Below, piece after piece: positions 63,511 to 64,000 of a stretch of 64,000 bases of DNA. The position numbers were made by a program, and so were the translations under genes. Each line of letters begins with the position of its first letter. Positions within the stretch are counted from its first letter, which is position 1. Below the pieces are notes generated by a model, which saw only the letters and a list, made by a program, of their open reading frames with translations, was not told the DNA's origin and made no database searches. This DNA is from Callorhinus ursinus (taxonomy: Eukaryota; Chordata; Mammalia; Carnivora; Otariidae): positions 2,238,405 through 2,302,404 of the forward strand of contig NW_020312788.1 in the NCBI RefSeq assembly GCF_003265705.1, given 5' to 3'.

Positions 63511-64000
63511 TACTTAACAATGATTTGAGCTTATGTCTTTAATCTCTCTTTCCTGTACCATAGTGCAAGCTCCATAAAATAAGGGATCATGTTTGCTTTG
63601 TGTACCAGCCACCAGCATAGACCCCAGCACAAGACCATGCTGGGGGTGATTTCCCGGGAAGCTTGCACGAGCCCCTCCTATGGCAGGTTATTGCTGGGAG
63701 CTGCTGGGAGTTGTACAGCATATTAATAATTTTATATTCTTTTTTATTAAAGAGAGGCCCCAATATTAGAAGAGTTTTACCTCTCACAAAATCTGGACCT
63801 GCACCTGGGTCTTTCCTTGTTATTCACTAAATATCTCTTTATTTAATGAATGAATTATTAAACAAAACTTGATGTGAGTGCTAACTTATGTAAAGAGGCT
63901 TAAAAAAGGTTTTTTATTCAGTTAGTCTCAACTCAAATGCATTTTTTCCACAAAGATGTTATAAAGTGGCTGGGTCAAGAATGCTTCTTTAAGATGGAGA

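Larger units (their letters stand above)
59086..64000. other. 5' flank of G6PC2, no gene recognised
   Basis: Includes a hAT-like fragment (about 60155-60300), the can-SINE with its expanded (TTTTA)n tail and 10-N gap (60750-61036), an ancient repeat (63155-63510), and L2-like pieces (about 63060-63145 and 63530-63615). About 61985-62420 has the look of an old interspersed repeat or LTR that I cannot name. Open frames here show no family signal. Confidence 0.7.

Overview
This is mammalian nuclear DNA, and the repeats point to a carnivoran. At least twelve tRNA-Lys-derived can-SINEs (SINEC) lie here in both orientations. Their heads carry the motif CCTGGGTGGCTCAG, and most have the CACAAGCAGGGGGAG body typical of arctoid caniforms (bear, seal, mustelid types). 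The species cannot be fixed from sequence alone. Ancient MIR, L2, L1M and hAT-type repeats fill most of the rest. There is no prokaryotic, plasmid, phage or CRISPR feature, and I recognise no endogenous retrovirus with coding capacity.

Two genes are present, arranged tail to tail. On the + strand, bases 1-38907 hold the 3' half of ABCB11 (bile salt export pump, BSEP). It starts with the last 20 bases of one exon (human exon 14) and runs through the final exon (human exon 28) to the stop codon. That is 15 exon segments totalling 2360 coding bases. They encode the C-terminal part of NBD1, the linker, TMD2 and all of NBD2. Every junction keeps reading frame. All are GT-AG except intron 16, which has a GC donor. 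Exon 17 is four codons longer than the human exon as I remember it.

Bases 38908-52640 are an intergenic spacer of about 13.7 kb with SINE, L1, L2 and hAT fragments and one AT-rich block dense in homeodomain-type motifs. On the - strand, 58897 down to 52641 is a complete five-exon G6PC2 (islet-specific glucose-6-phosphatase-related protein, IGRP), predicted at 356 aa, with a TATA box 64 bases upstream of the ATG. Bases 58968-64000 are its 5' flank, and no further gene is seen there. The ABCB11-G6PC2 convergent order and spacing match the human 2q locus as I know it.

The genes act separately. BSEP pumps bile salts across the hepatocyte canalicular membrane. G6PC2 is an ER glucose-6-phosphatase of pancreatic beta cells that tunes the glucose set point. 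I found no undescribed system. The points most worth checking are the GC-AG intron with an open frame across it, the longer BSEP linker, the one-codon length change in G6PC2, the possible regulatory block at about 45.3 kb, and two assembly gaps that sit inside microsatellites.
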